Shown piece after piece: positions 1 to 11,690 of a stretch of DNA of 64,000 bases (positions are counted from its first letter, which is position 1; each line of letters starts with the position of its first letter). Location: the NCBI GenBank assembly GCA_973895155.1, contig OZ316897.1, forward strand, positions 4,092,001 to 4,156,000, read 5' to 3'. The notes beneath the pieces are model-generated. The model worked only from the letters and a program-made list of their open reading frames with translations. It was not told the DNA's origin and made no database searches. The DNA is from Marsupella aquatica (lineage: Eukaryota; Marchantiophyta). The translations under genes and the position numbers were made by a program.

Positions 1-843
1 TACAAAGCCTGGCAAGAAACTGACGTTTACCCAAGGTATGTATTCTTACAGGAAGAGTATTTGGAGTCTCTTAAGCCCCCACCGCCACCGAGAGACTGGT
101 CCCAGAAGGAGTATCCCGATCTTATGGAACTTCAGAATGAGCAATATCTCTTGTGGTACAAAGCGAACCGGGCATATCTCGAGAACCTACTGAAACCTGT
201 AATAGAGATGGACAAGATTCCGCCCCCACCTCCCCCTCCACCTCCTCCACCTAAGGATGTCAATATTTACATCAGGAACATGCAAAAGATGATAGAAGTG
301 GAAAACTACTGGAAAATGAAGGGGCCATATGTGTTCTGGCCCGATCAATACAACCCTAGTACCTACTACTTGGAGTTGCAGCGGTACTGGATGGGTAAAT
401 GGGAGTATACAGAGGAATATATTGCATTGTGCAGAGGGGTCATCAGGAAAAAGGAGAAGAAGATTCCATGGAGGACACTCAAATGGTGGGAATGGAAGCC
501 CATCTCTACCCTTTACAAGGATGAACGGGAGCCAAAGAACTCATTTGATTACGGTGGACTGCCTAAGAGGCCCTTGTCTGCGGAATACAAAGGACAACGG
601 ATAGAAAAACTAGAAGGGGAAGAGGGTGAAGAAAGTGTCACTACGCCTGCTTCAATTTTGTGGGATACTGCCACCAAAGCCCCTTACAAATCGATTGTCT
701 ACAACACTGAATTGGCTGAGGAACCCGCTAAGTTGCCGGAGAATCGCATATTCTGGGAGAAAGAACCCCGCCCGATTAACATGGACGCTCTATACAAGGA
801 AACTTACGAAGTTATAGTGAAAACGCAGCCAAATTTCATATAG
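1..843 (+). CDS. 3' part of an unrecognised aromatic- and proline-rich protein gene
   Basis: The frame is open from base 1 to the TAG at 841-843, so the 5' end lies outside the window. The 280 visible codons are unusually rich in Trp and Tyr and contain two polyproline runs: five prolines near residue 27, and eleven consecutive prolines near residue 75. There is weak internal repetition of a pattern like LQxEYLxxL/LQNEQYLLWY, suggesting the protein consists of repeated aromatic helical segments separated by proline linkers. No signal peptide or membrane segment is visible. Polyproline tracts often bind profilin, SH3 or WW partners, but no family is recognised here. Codon-level coherence over 280 codons makes it very likely coding. 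The short coding-like stretches just downstream in other frames may be its decayed or spliced continuation. Confidence 0.7.
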   Translation, partial: YKAWQETDVYPRYVFLQEEYLESLKPPPPPRDWSQKEYPDLMELQNEQYLLWYKANRAYLENLLKPVIEMDKIPPPPPPPPPPPKDVNIYIRNMQKMIEVENYWKMKGPYVFWPDQYNPSTYYLELQRYWMGKWEYTEEYIALCRGVIRKKEKKIPWRTLKWWEWKPISTLYKDEREPKNSFDYGGLPKRPLSAEYKGQRIEKLEGEEGEESVTTPASILWDTATKAPYKSIVYNTELAEEPAKLPENRIFWEKEPRPINMDALYKETYEVIVKTQPNFI

Positions 844-1294
844 TTTCTCGGCACTTAGTACCGTGACAGTAGGTGTTTGGTCCTCGCAAAATTATATCTA
901 CTCCAGGCTAGAAACCCTTGAACTATGTCCGATTATTCTAAATAGACCTATAGGAAAGGACGTGCAATAGGGCCCGAATTGGATTGAGTATCTTCCTGGA
1001 GAAGACCTGAATTCGTTTGACCGTAGCATACTCCTCTAGAATTGAGGGAATCTGTTCAGGCTAGAGATAGCATTGAGGTTTGGGTGCATACTTTACCAAA
1101 ATTAAGAGAATCTGGTAGGGCTAGAAATAGTATTGAATCTAAGTTGGCGTGGGTTACCCTCAAAGTAATAGTCCAAAGGTTGGACACCGTTCGAGTTCGA
1201 TGGGCAAATCTGCTTTACTGACAGATCAGTTGCTGAGGAAATTGCCAGGAGAAACCGGATCGAACTGTTGCAGTCCAGATACCAAGCAGTCAAC
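839..1294 (+). pseudogene. Possible degraded or spliced continuation of the first gene
   Basis: Three short stretches read coherently but in changing frames. One runs from 839 to about 1030 and is interrupted by a TAG at 968-970. The next, 1027-1221, contains a duplicated protein motif (LRESVQARDSIE, then LRESGRARNSIE). The last, about 1165-1294, ends in a Glu/Arg-rich helix and a TAA. A DNA-level duplication underlies the repeated motif (about 1032-1080 and 1095-1139). Either this is a frameshifted pseudogene tail or there are introns I cannot place. Evidence is limited to reading-frame quality. Confidence 0.25.
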
Positions 1295-3222
1295 TAATGT
1301 AGATTTCCCTGCAGGCAACTTAACAAACCCTTAAAGTGAACCACATATCTAGACTCATTTAACTTTTTTTTCTTTCGCTTTTTCGCCTTCACGATTTAGG
1401 TGATGTGTCCACAGAGAAGGTACTAGTGTATTAGAGATGGGCAGTAAGAAATTCAAACTGGTCCCACCATGACAGATAAGATGTGCACCAAGCAAAGGAC
1501 CCCATTCACGTAAGATCGATGAACTTAGAAGTCAAACAGTGTCTACCCCTGATGTATCAAGCTGTGTAGCTAGTGCAGTAGTGGGATTCTCACCCTTATT
1601 TAATCAAGACGCAACGTGAACTCCGTAGAAGATAGCAACAGAACCAGCGGACGACATGGCAGCCTCTTCCACAATAGGGAAAAGGAATGCCAGGGGGCTG
1701 TAATGACTGAAATTCATACCCAGTTTGGTAGAATTTCCAGGAAGATCGGACATCCAGCCTAGTTGAAAGCTCACGTCCTGTTAAGACAACGTGTAGGTCG
1801 GGATGACAATCTCTACCTTTGCCCAACCAGCCAGCACGACATTGCTAGATCCTTGGAACGAACAGCGGCGATGATAGTTACTGTAATTTATTCTAAACCC
1901 ACCCATCAAGCGTACTTGATAGCTCAAGGATCGATAGTTTCTTGATTGAAACGAAATTAAACATTTCCATAGTCTCATCTATTCCACCTGTCCCTGCACT
2001 TTCCGCACAGATTCCTGGACTTATGGTAGGATGTTTGGTAGTATTTCCGCTTTTGCAGTAAATTATTTCATATTAATTAGATTTGACATGGACTCGTTCC
2101 GTCCTTTCAAAGTGAGTTGAGGAGTTTCACCTATATATGTCAAAGTCAAGGGCGGTCGTTTCAATTTAGGAGAACAAGCCTCCGCCGGCCAAAATAGTCA
2201 GAACTCTTGCTGTACAAAATTTAGATCGTAGACGAATTCCCTGACGATTTCCTTTCCGAGTAACCTAGCCAAAATTCCTCTAGATTAATCAATAGAAGGT
2301 TCTTTGCAAGACCTACAGCGGTAGGACGGAGATTAGCTACCGCACTCAGTACATGTGTAATAGATTATGATTTCGAGATATGTAATCGAGGAAATTGGGA
2401 GGCATGCATGGAGCTGATGGTGGTCCCAAGCCTAGAATAACAATTTCTCATCGAGAGTGGGGACCGCAAACATTAAAGCACTGTCACTGGATGAAGGGCA
2501 CAGGTCTTGCCAGCAGGCCCGGTGAAACAGAATTGTGGAACTGTGAAAAGCAGAGATACATCTTGGACGACGCGGATTGGAAATATGTTCAAATCCTTTG
2601 TCCAGAAACTCAATCTGAACTATAGGTTGATGGCGAAGGCGTGCCGGGTACTTTTTTGAAGAGACGGCGTGTAGTTGTTTAGTCGGATGATGGGCTTAGG
2701 CCTCACCTCGTATTTGAAGGTCGAAGGAATGAAACACCAATTTGAGCGTAAACGGCATCTGCACCTGGGAGACCTAGTTCCGTAGAGAACTTTTGATTTT
2801 AATAGGTCATGTAATCTTGAAGCTTTGGCTCACGTGAATGTATAATAAGTGTGGCTCCTGGATTATGTAACCTACTGACTAGATATACTTGAAAGAGTCA
2901 TCGTAAAGTTTTTAGTCTTTCAATTGGGAGTCGTTGATAAGACATTGACAACAAATTAGTCATGGTAACTAATGTGATAATTGGCTTTCATGATTCTAAC
3001 TTGGTCATGCATACACGACGTACTCAGTGTCTTTCCGTGAGAATCCCTGCAAGTCTGTGAGGGATGTACATAATGTAACTTCTGACAAGATACATGAAAA
3101 TCAACAGTGGTGAATCACATAACGTTTGATAGATGTGAAAATAAATCACAACGTTTGATAGATGTGAAAATATTTGTTCCGCTTCTGTAGACAATAAGCC
3201 TACTGAAAGCTGTCGAACGTCT
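1295..3222. other. No gene recognised
   Basis: Single-copy looking DNA of about 43% GC. One ORF, 2395-2625 on the plus strand (77 codons, TTG start), is open but not recognisable and has no splice or promoter support. A 29-bp tandem duplication with its second copy at 3150 lies at 3117-3172. Confidence 0.5.
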
Positions 3223-3754
3223 TTGGAAACGCGCTGCATCATCAATGCATATAGTGATTCAGCATCATTCAGACAAGCCCGGCCTTTGAGAGCACATAAT
3301 CACGACGAGCTAAGCATATATCAGCGGTTTCATGATCTCCTATTCTCTGAATTGAATACAGACGAACAAGAAATAGTAACTTACCGCTATGCTCGGAGCA
3401 CCAAAAAATATCAAAAACTCTGGCATTCCAAGTTGTACTTGAATGGTACAAAAGTATTTACAAAATTCACATGTAGCCTAGAGTTTCCCAAGTAAGGCTC
3501 TAAGATTTCTCGTTCGCACACTGTCAGGACCTCCACCTTTCTATACAGACACCAAAGCATACAATTTCCGTGCCATCTGCTTGCCTGATGCTAGAAACAA
3601 CAGCTTCCCTGTAGTCTTCTTCTGGACTACACAACCTTTGCTTCATGAGGCCAGATTGAGCTATGTAGCCATAGATGTTTGGAGTAAAATACATCAGAAA
3701 GCTGCTCAACTATTGTTAGAAGCTCAACGACGACACGCAACTGGTAAAAGATAA
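3223..3754 (+). CDS. Possible exon pair of an unrecognised gene
   Basis: Two overlapping open stretches look coding. 3223-3495 encodes a charged, Tyr-rich sequence (includes YQRFHDLLFSELNTDEQE). 3482-3754, which has no ATG, encodes a sequence with GPPPFYTDTKAYNFRAICLP and ends in an Arg/Gln-rich helix and TAA. They are in different frames. The only strong donor between them (GTAAGG at 3492) and the acceptor CAG ending at 3527 would give a 36-nt intron that does not restore the second frame. The connection is therefore unresolved: the pieces may belong to one damaged gene or to different exons. No family is recognised. The opposite strand also has weaker open frames here. Confidence 0.25.
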
Positions 3755-4071
3755 CGCTTGTGGAGACTACCACCTAGCAATTCAAGTACTCCGATAGTTA
3801 TAATCCTCCCTAACTGCAGATGTCAACTTGTACGCAAGACAACGCGCTAATGACCGCCCCCATCAGATTTCAAGTGTGAAATCGGATTTGTAAACACTTT
3901 CTATATATATGCATCAACGGACATCACTTTATCGTCTTGAAAATGACTGTCGATCAACACCGCGCTGATAGAGGTTCGGCACAGTCGCTTCTTGACCGAC
4001 TCACACTTATGAGACCTCTAAATGTTTCGAGAAGTTTCAAGAATCCTGCTGGGCTGCGTTCACTGGCTCGA

Positions 4072-4317
4072 TTAGACGTATATCGTCGTCGTCGTTGGGG
4101 GAACGTAGTAAGCATCAGGAACATGGGCTGCTGGGATGTGGTGCCGCCGGGTTTCGTGTAGGTAACCAGCACCATAGCGTCCGTGCTGCCGATGATGATA
4201 GTCATCCCCACGATAGTAAGTGTTCACATGACCTTCTCCGTGATGGCCATGGTGGCCAGTTGGGTACGAGCTGTGCCACTCTCCATGGTGATGATGTCTT
4301 CCGAAACACGCTCCCAT
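4072..4317 (-). CDS. Small His-rich protein with N-terminal acylation-like motif
   Basis: An 81-codon ATG-to-stop frame on the minus strand encodes a protein with about 20 histidines, many in clusters (HHHH near residue 8, GHHGHHGEGH near residue 22), plus many Gly and Tyr. The start MGACFG fits the consensus for N-myristoylation at Gly2, with Cys4 available for palmitoylation, which would put the protein at a membrane. His clusters suggest metal (Zn, Ni or Cu) binding. The C-terminus ends in PPTTTT followed by Ile-Tyr-Val. A plus-strand ORF (3937-4161) overlaps the 3' end and is preceded by a TATATATA stretch at 3903-3910, so it is a competing candidate, but its product is unremarkable. Function is inference from composition; no known family is recognised. 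Confidence 0.45.
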   Translation of the reverse strand: MGACFGRHHHHGEWHSSYPTGHHGHHGEGHVNTYYRGDDYHHRQHGRYGAGYLHETRRHHIPAAHVPDAYYVPPTTTTIYV

Positions 4318-7261
4318 AACTAACGAACGATGTACCGATAGAATTTTGCACTCTTTGCAAATATCTGACCAGCCTGAGGGTAATAGTTCGTGTGGACACT
4401 CCCGCCTGCCTGCAAATCAGAAGCTTATAGTAGAATCACTAAGCTTTTGTCGATAGATGGGCAAGCCTAAACGTACTGGTCGCAAATATGGACGCTATAC
4501 TTAACATAGAATATCTAGACTCTGAGTTAGGTGAATACAAAGATGGAGTTCTTATCAAAACTACGGACAATAACCTATCGCGCTTGGTTGATTTAGAACT
4601 CTTTTGCTACTTCTCCGACTGACAATAGTCGGTAACTAAAACACAGTGGGCTGATTTCGACAACTCTACTATTTCACTGGCTTCTTCAACTGATGCAGTG
4701 ATGTTGCAGCTAGAATGATACGCATCGATTCATGCAGCGAGTACCCTGAGAATCAATCGACATTGGTAAGAGGAAATATAAAAATCATGAACAGTTTCGT
4801 AGCAACACGAATTGAAATAGTGACATAAGTACAATTTCAGTTGTCGGAAACAGCCCGAGTTAGCTAGTGTGAACGTCGTCCTTCCGTCCTTCGACGCCTT
4901 GTGTATCTCAATCTATGAACACTCGGAGCGCACAGGTGAAGTTGCCAATCCCAGCCCCGATGCCAGCACAACCACGTGGGATAGCTCGGTGGTTTCGTGT
5001 GACGGTAGAACTGTTGGTGACCGTGCCAAGTGGAGTCTCTGAGTCCACACTTTTCCATCCCCATGCTTACTTGGACTTTATTATTACTCTACCAGAAAGA
5101 GACTTCCGAGTGGGACCACTGCTGACGAAATTTTCCTCGACTAGACTCGAACCGTCAGCACATGGTGAGCCCTCACCGACCGGGCAGTCAGCACTAGTCT
5201 TTTCTTTTGCCGTCGCCAATGGTTTGTGTGTACTTGAGAGTTTTCTTCTTGGAAAAATGGCAGTGCTTTTTGATACAGGACGAGGTACTCCGGGAGGAAA
5301 CAAGGATGCGAGGAGTCAGTAATGAAGAGAATCCAGGCAGCAAGGAAAGTAAAGGTGGCGAGAAGGGAGTGTGGAAGGCTGCTCTCCCATTGAGCTCACT
5401 GAGCTGCCGTTTGAGCTCGGTGCCGTGACTGCCGAAACAGCTGCTTGGGACCGACAATATTGCATGTCGCAAAATTGAGAATCAATACTCGAATTGCTCC
5501 AGACAGTCTAGTAATTTGTATGTGGTAATTTGTATGTGGATCACTTGATGAAGATAGTCCCAGGGATTATCCGATAAGCGTATTAAACCAGGAAGAGCGG
5601 AACAGCGTGTTCTACAAATCCTGAGTTATCGGAATGGTTCGTAGGTTTCTTCATGGATGGAGCGAACCTTGAACTGAGTGAGATGTGGTGGACATGTGAC
5701 TTCAATAAATCTGAATCCTCCTGTGCCAACTCCATTGCAGGACTCAACAAATAGTCGAAAGTTAGGTTGTACAGATCCTGGCTCTCGTACTGTCCCATGA
5801 CAAGCTTCAGTTCCGATATTTAAGCAGGGAAATCATTGAAGCAGGGAAATCAAATGAGAGAAATTTTCAGTATGCTGTTCAGTTCAAGTCTCTTCTGATT
5901 TGATGAACTTTATCTGAAGATATGAACACGAAGACTAATCAATCAACCCAATGAATCACTTTTCCCAGTCCATATCATTCGCTTCTTCACTAAAGTTGAT
6001 GTCTCTGGGTCGACTAGTCATACAACGGCTCATCGATCCGTAAGGGTGGTTTGGTTTGCGACAGACAGGACACATACTGGTCAAGAAGTGTTTTCACTTC
6101 CGATCACATCATTAAATTTTATACACAAGGTCCGAGCTCTTCGATTTATTTCGGCATAAAGTGCGAATGGTAGACGCCCATGCACCCAATGCAAGCACGT
6201 AAGAAACCCCGCTCTGGCCCAAGTCTCAAGCCCGGATTCAGTATCTATGAGATTCTGTTTGTCCATACATCGTGGAAGATTGACCCTGTGCAAGACCTTT
6301 TTGGGTATTACAATCTTACCTATTGCATGACTATCGACACTACATTCGTGAAGGGCCAAGGCTCATCATTGAAGAGTCCAAGAGGAGATCGACCGAATTC
6401 CCGGCCGCACATGTACACGGTTGAGAGAAGTTTGCAGAGGACAGCTCAATGCAGCCGAAGTGCACAATCTAAAGTAGAACTTCTGAACAGACGATGGTGC
6501 CGTTGGCGGTGCATCAGCAATTAAGCCCTTTGGATTCTTTGGGTTTCGCTGACGAATGATTTGCACGCGGAGCCCGCAAATTCCATTGTGTCGATGTGAA
6601 GGGAAAGTTCCTCAGAAAGCACCGGCGATGACTCGATCGTGTGGGACTGTGGGTACATCACCTTTCTGTTCGCGCATAATTCATTTGGTGGGCTCAGGTT
6701 GTGCCAGGATGCATTATCAGTTGTATTCAACTGCATGCTAGAGATCTCTCCCCCTGAAAAAGGGGGCAATACGGCCATTGTGGACTTGAAGCGGCGGTCC
6801 GAGCTTCCAGGCAATGCAGGTTACCATCGCCCAATTGTTTGTCGCCGGAGATATTTTGTGTGGACTTGAAGCCTCGCACCGAGGCTGCCAGGAACTAGCC
6901 TGCAAGACCCTATCGCTTTTGGATGGCTTGTTGCGAGCTTTCCAGAAATCGGAGGGGCGGAGTAGATTGACCGTCGACTGTTCCCCATTTTCCTCAGTTG
7001 TCTTTTGGCTCCGTTTTGTTCGACTCTTCGTTTCCCTCCTTTGCGAAATTGATGCTCTCATGAACATGATGCTCCCATGGACCACAAGGTTCGTCTTTGA
7101 AAACCCCCATGGATCACATTTCCCAAAATTTGAGTTTAATTGCAATAATTAGATGTTAGTAATTTCAAATATTATTTAGTTTTGATAGAGAAGTAAATAA
7201 GTTACACTTCTATCAAAGTGAGAGTGAGTTTTTGGCCATTTTTGTTGGTCCGTCTTCTTTT
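4318..7261. other. No gene recognised
   Basis: Several short ORFs on both strands, none with a recognisable domain, repeat or splice structure. A diverged duplication of about 45 bp (TGTGGACTTGAAGC near 6779 and 6860) is present. The element-like word GATGCTCCCATGGACC occurs near 7068 and again at 12,669, in a foldback element described there. Confidence 0.5.
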
Positions 7262-7720
7262 GGAGGCAAAATCATAGTTCTTCATGATGCTATGAGAGCT
7301 GCTGGGTCTTTGGTACACGTGCGATGGGAGATGATGCTCAAACTACTTGGTCCTCCTCCATAGCGCTTGCGGGTTGATTTGACCATGGTCAGTGATGGTC
7401 AACGTACTTTGAGGGATGTTGTGGTGGCAAACCCTTTGCGTCAGGACCTCATTGAGAAGCGACGACAATGGATAGGGGCAACGGCATCTTGGGCGGCCTC
7501 GACAAAGGAGGCAAAATATGTCGCTTGAGCTTCATCTGATACCTTTCTCCCCCTTGCTATTGAGATCTTTGGGCGCCTTCATCATCAGTTTGATGGGTTT
7601 CTTTGACAGGCTGCTTGTGCTATTCACATATGGCTGGGTTCCTCCACACATTTTTGTCAACGCATCTCAGTGGCCTTATAGTGTGCCCAGGCTTGAGCCA
7701 TTTATTGTCGATCCCTCATA
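7262..7720 (+). pseudogene. 3' remnant of a LINE-type reverse transcriptase ORF
   Basis: In one frame the sequence reads HDAMRAAG, then RVDLTMVSDGQRTLRDVVVA, then SSDTFLPLAIEIFGRLHHQF, ending near 7720. The order 'DG.RTL.DVV.A.P...DL', then 'F.PLA.E.FG.L....D.FL', then 'QR.SVAL' is characteristic of the extreme C-terminus of LINE reverse transcriptases common in seed-free plants and green algae (recognised from memory of the family, not searched). At least three in-frame stops (near 7365, 7528 and 7603) show it is dead. The T-rich region that follows (7880-8010) would fit a LINE 3' end, but no poly(A) or target duplication was fixed. Confidence 0.55.
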
Positions 7721-8162
7721 GTGGGCACCATTGTGCCCCCGCAGACACTAGCCCCCCTAGAGGACATTCCCGTCCCACTTGATGATTTGGTTGGGATATT
7801 TGGTTGGGACATTGGATGTCACCCATTAGCTCTTGTCACATATTCCAATGTGTACACTAGTCGTTGAGTTTGCTCTCATGCCATTAGTGTTTGACACTTT
7901 TCTCTTTTTATTCATCCTTTTTTTTAGGTTTACATTTGCTTTTCTTTTTTCTGGTTAGGTGTTTGTCCTCTTTGGAACTCTTTCTCTTTCCTTTTATTGT
8001 ACTTTGTTTTTCCCTGATTTATAAATTCTCATGCACCTTTTCCCACTAAGTCCAACATGAGTATTCTTAGATGAAAATCTTAAGCCCCACAATAGGTTGC
8101 CCTTGATTCTCTCGTGGATAGAGAAACCCACCATGTAGTGTACCTTTATACCTTTTCTGATT

Positions 8163-8530
8163 TTTCTCTTTGTATGTTCCAGGGCATTATTGGACTTCTC
8201 CCTGTGTATCCCAGGGCATTATTGGAGTTCTCCCTGTATGTCCCAGGGCATTATTGGAGAAGAATGTCCAAGATTTGGATCAGCTCTCTGTCGAGATTCT
8301 CCGCTACTTTTACTAAATTAGTAACAAGAAAAGTCTCTTTGACTACTGAGTGTATTAAGGATGGAGTTCTCTTTGTATGTTCCAAGGCATTATTGGAGAA
8401 AAATGCACAAGATTTGGATCAACTCACAATGGATATTCTGGCCTACTTTTACTAAAAGTAGTAAAAGGAAGAATCTGTTTGACTTCTAAGTGTATTAAGG
8501 TCTTGTCACCCAAGTATTATGAGCAACTAG
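8163..8530. repeat. Minisatellite plus larger duplication with the CCAGGGCATTATTGGA core
   Basis: Three near copies of a unit of about 31 bp (TGTATGTYCCAGGGCATTATTGGA core) lie at 8172-8258, and a fourth lies at 8374-8400 at the head of a second copy of a longer unit (roughly 200 bp). Related but diverged sequence is present at 10,700-10,880, so this belongs to a wider repeat family that also carries the phrase ACTAGCCCC at its end. Confidence 0.65.
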
Positions 8531-8559
8531 CCCCATGCCTGTGCGTTGCACAAAATATG

Positions 8560-9030
8560 TCAAGGTGAACAAAGATATTGAAGTGAAAAAAGTTGTCAAG
8601 ATGAAGAAAAGAAGTTGAGGTGAATAAAGATGTCAAGGCAAGGAAAAGATGTCGAGAAGAGAAAAAAAATTCGTGATGACATAAAGATGTCAAGGTGAGA
8701 AAAAGAAGTCGAGTGAGAAAAGGTGTCGAGGAGAGAAAAATATGTTGCAATGAGATAAAGATGTCAAGCGAGAAAAATATGTCAAGATGAGAAAAGATGA
8801 TAAGGTGAGAAAAAGATGTCAAGGTGAGAAAAAGATGGCAAGATGAGAAAAAGATAAAATGCTGAGGTGAGAAAAAATGTTGAGGAGACAAAAATAATGA
8901 TGTTGAGGAGCGCAAAAGAAGTCGAGCGGAGAAAAGATATAGAGGGGAGAAAAGATGTGGAGGTGATGAAAAGATGTCAAGGCAAGAAAATGATGTTGAG
9001 ATTAGGAAAAGATGTCAAAAATATATTGTT
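8560..9030 (+). repeat. Purine-rich degenerate minisatellite (GATGTCAAGGTGAGAAAAA type)
   Basis: About 25 to 30 degenerate copies of an 18-20 bp unit built from GATGTCAAGG/TGAGAAAA follow each other. The plus strand is almost pyrimidine-free over long runs. Frames through it (for example a 132-codon minus-strand frame of Ser/Phe/Leu) are by-products of the repeat, not genes. Confidence 0.8.
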
Positions 9031-9089
9031 GCAAAAGTGATAAGGGAGATAGGTGAGGACAACATAAGCATGCACATTTACACAACCCT

Positions 9090-9300
9090 AGGTGGAGGGT
9101 GGCAACCCCCCTCCTCCTCATTGCCTCCTCTTCCCCCTTTCTCTTGGGCTGCCTCTCCCTTCTCCCCCCCCCCAAAACAAAAAAAACCCAATGAAAGGCG
9201 ACCGTGTCCCTTTTCTCCACCTTTTCTCCTCTTATTGCCTTATTATTATTATTATCTTTATTCTCACCTTCCTTTGCTCCACTTTGTCTCATCCCCTATC
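9090..9300. other. Pyrimidine-rich tract
   Basis: Directly after the purine-rich satellite the plus strand turns into a C/T-rich tract (CCCCCTCCTCCTC near 9107, a run of ten C at 9164-9173, and ATT microsatellite near 9240-9255). No gene is visible. Confidence 0.6.
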
Positions 9301-10874
9301 TTGTACTTATGGGAGGGTATGATACTAGTTATCCCATGGTTGTATCATTACTTCCCCTCCCTATTTTGACTTTATGTCTCCGACTCCCTATCCCCTCATA
9401 ATGGTGTCCCAAGTGCCCCATTCCAATGACAACACATGGCATTCACATAAAGGGTATCTCATCATGCCCCTTCTTAGAGAATCTTTGTGCATACCAAAAT
9501 ATTTTGTCTTGCTTGGGTTAGAGATATTGTTTTTGACAAATGAAAGGCTAGGATAAAAGGGCCTATAAATCCAAGGGTCATGGAATCTTCCCTCCAAACG
9601 TGATTTTGTAAACGTCCACTTTTGGCGAGATAGGGTATTATAGTAGGAGGATAATAGTCATACAAAACTAAAGCTCTCCTTTTGGGGGGCAATATCTCAC
9701 AATGCCCTGGAAACAGTACTTTAATACATTTAAGTAAACCCCTCTTACTGTAGTTGTATGTTTATATTTCTATTGATGATTATGAGCTATAATTCCTTAC
9801 CAGCCTGATCTAGAGGTTTGGGAAGGCAACTGGCTAGCCCACTAATTTTGCACCCAATTTCAGGTCATTAAAATAAAGCAAAACTACACTCATAAGTCTT
9901 ACTATTCTATGGCCAGCCAGGGGCCATGGTGGTAACCCATTGGGCTCACTGCCCTCGGCGATAGCATCCCATAACCCCTTGGCCGTTACACATTACACAC
10001 CCCCTGGTTAATTACCTTACACTTTACCCTGTCATGAATTTTTGTTTGTTAATTTGTGTGAAGTTTTGAGGCATTTTCCTGCAGGTGAGTCCAGAGAATC
10101 CTTATGCCAGCCTGGCCTGGGGATTCTGAGTTTTGTCTTGAATGACAATACATTTTTGTAGGTCAGAGTATCTGGTTAATTGCAAGTGGCAGATAACTTT
10201 GCATTGTAAAAGTGACAGAATATTTCAGAAATTCACTTGGGGCCTTATCCTCACTGACGCATTGCCACTTGGGGATAAAGGGCTGTAATCCCCTTATGGT
10301 CACCGCCCTCAAGGAATACATCCTACTACCCGAGGACTAGTACCCACTCTTGAGGATGGGTTACCCTACTCAAAACTTCTGAAATTATCCTTATAGCAAT
10401 ATTTATGTTTGTTTGAAAATTGATCTTTGGCCTATGTCTGACTGTAAACAAGCTGTAAATGCCAGACCACGAGAACCTTAGGAATTTTCCAACCGTTTAC
10501 AAATTAAATAAGTAACTGTTGAGTGAAGTCTTGATTATAATATTTGATTCTAGTGTTCATAAAAAATAGCAAAGATGATCTTAGAAAATCTCAAACTTTG
10601 TCACAAAATTTCCCAACTGTTGAGTGAAGTCTTGACTATAATAATGGATCACCAAATTGTTCATAGAAAATGGAAAACGTGATCCTAGAAAAATTGGAAA
10701 TGCCCTCCTTGTTTTTACTCTTTGTATTTTCTCTGTGTATGTTTCTGTACTTTTATGGAGAAGAAATGCACACTCCACTTGGATCATTGGATGGGATAAT
10801 CATGAAACTTCTACTCTATTTTCACTAAAAATAGTTAAACTGGCCTTTCAGCCTATTAATTCCCTACTATGAGG
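9301..10874. other. No gene recognised; diverged repeat pieces
   Basis: AT-rich DNA without supported coding sequence. Near 9672-9706 it carries CTCTCCTTTTGGGGGGC...CACAATGCCCT, a motif repeated in diverged form near 11,723-11,760, and more loosely near 6742-6775. A TGTTGAGTGAAGTCTTGA duplication occurs at 10,516 and 10,617. Confidence 0.5.
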
Positions 10875-11690
10875 ACTAGCCCCGATTACTTGTTCTTTAA
10901 ACATGAATAGCGGGGAGACCAAATGTCACCAAAATATATTCCTTATTCACATTCTTGAAGGTTAATGAAATGATAAAAATTGTCATGCAATAATTATATA
11001 TAACATGTAGTGCTATTTTTATGCACATCCTTCTTTCTATGCACATATATTACGATGACCATAAAATATATTTTTAATGTGAATAGAAATCATGACAAAA
11101 AACATACATGCTAATCATTTGACATACATCATGGTCATGAGTTTTCCCATCCCCATGATGAGCCATGGAGTTGCAGTCCAAAGTCTTCACACTAGAAGCC
11201 TAGGCTCCAACTCTAGCTTGTAATTGGTGTTTTATAAGTAAAACTAGCCCCGACCGTTCTTTCAACTTGAACAAAGGCCAATAAAAGTGTTACCAAAACA
11301 TATTTTCTATTTATATTCTTTGAATGTTAATGAAATGATAAAAAACTATAACATATTTTCTATTTATATTCTTTGAATGTTAATGAAATGATAAAAAACT
11401 ATCATTTTAATAGTCATATATTATATATCATTCTCCTTTGTATGCACATCCGTCTTGTATGCACATATTTCTTTCTATGCATATATGTTGTGATGGGGCC
11501 ATAGTGCCCATTTTTTGAATCTAAATACTTAGAAATTATCACAAAAAACTTGCATGTACCAGTTGACATACATCATAGGACTCATGAGTTCTTCCCATGC
11601 ACATGATGACCATGGAGTTAGAGTCTAGAGGCTTCACTTTAGACCTAGGTTCTGAAAAGTAAACTTCAGTTGGCACTTTGATAGTAAGAT
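10875..11690. repeat. Diverged tandem duplication of a unit of about 380 bp
   Basis: Two diverged units share the same order of landmarks: ACTAGCCCCGA, then TTAATGAAATGATAAAAA, then TATGCACATCC, then TTGACATACATCAT, then CATGGAGTT, then TAGAAGCCTAGG/TAGACCTAGG. The second unit contains an additional perfect 53-bp tandem duplication (11,298-11,350 and 11,351-11,403). No coding potential. Confidence 0.65.

Noticed and set aside
3492-3527. A 36-nt GTAAGG...CAG intron joining two open frames
   Set aside because: Too short for a spliceosomal intron in this type of genome, and it does not restore the second frame.
8517-8915. 132-codon Ser/Phe/Leu frame on the minus strand
   Set aside because: Pure by-product of the purine-rich minisatellite; the repeat unit has no stop in that frame.
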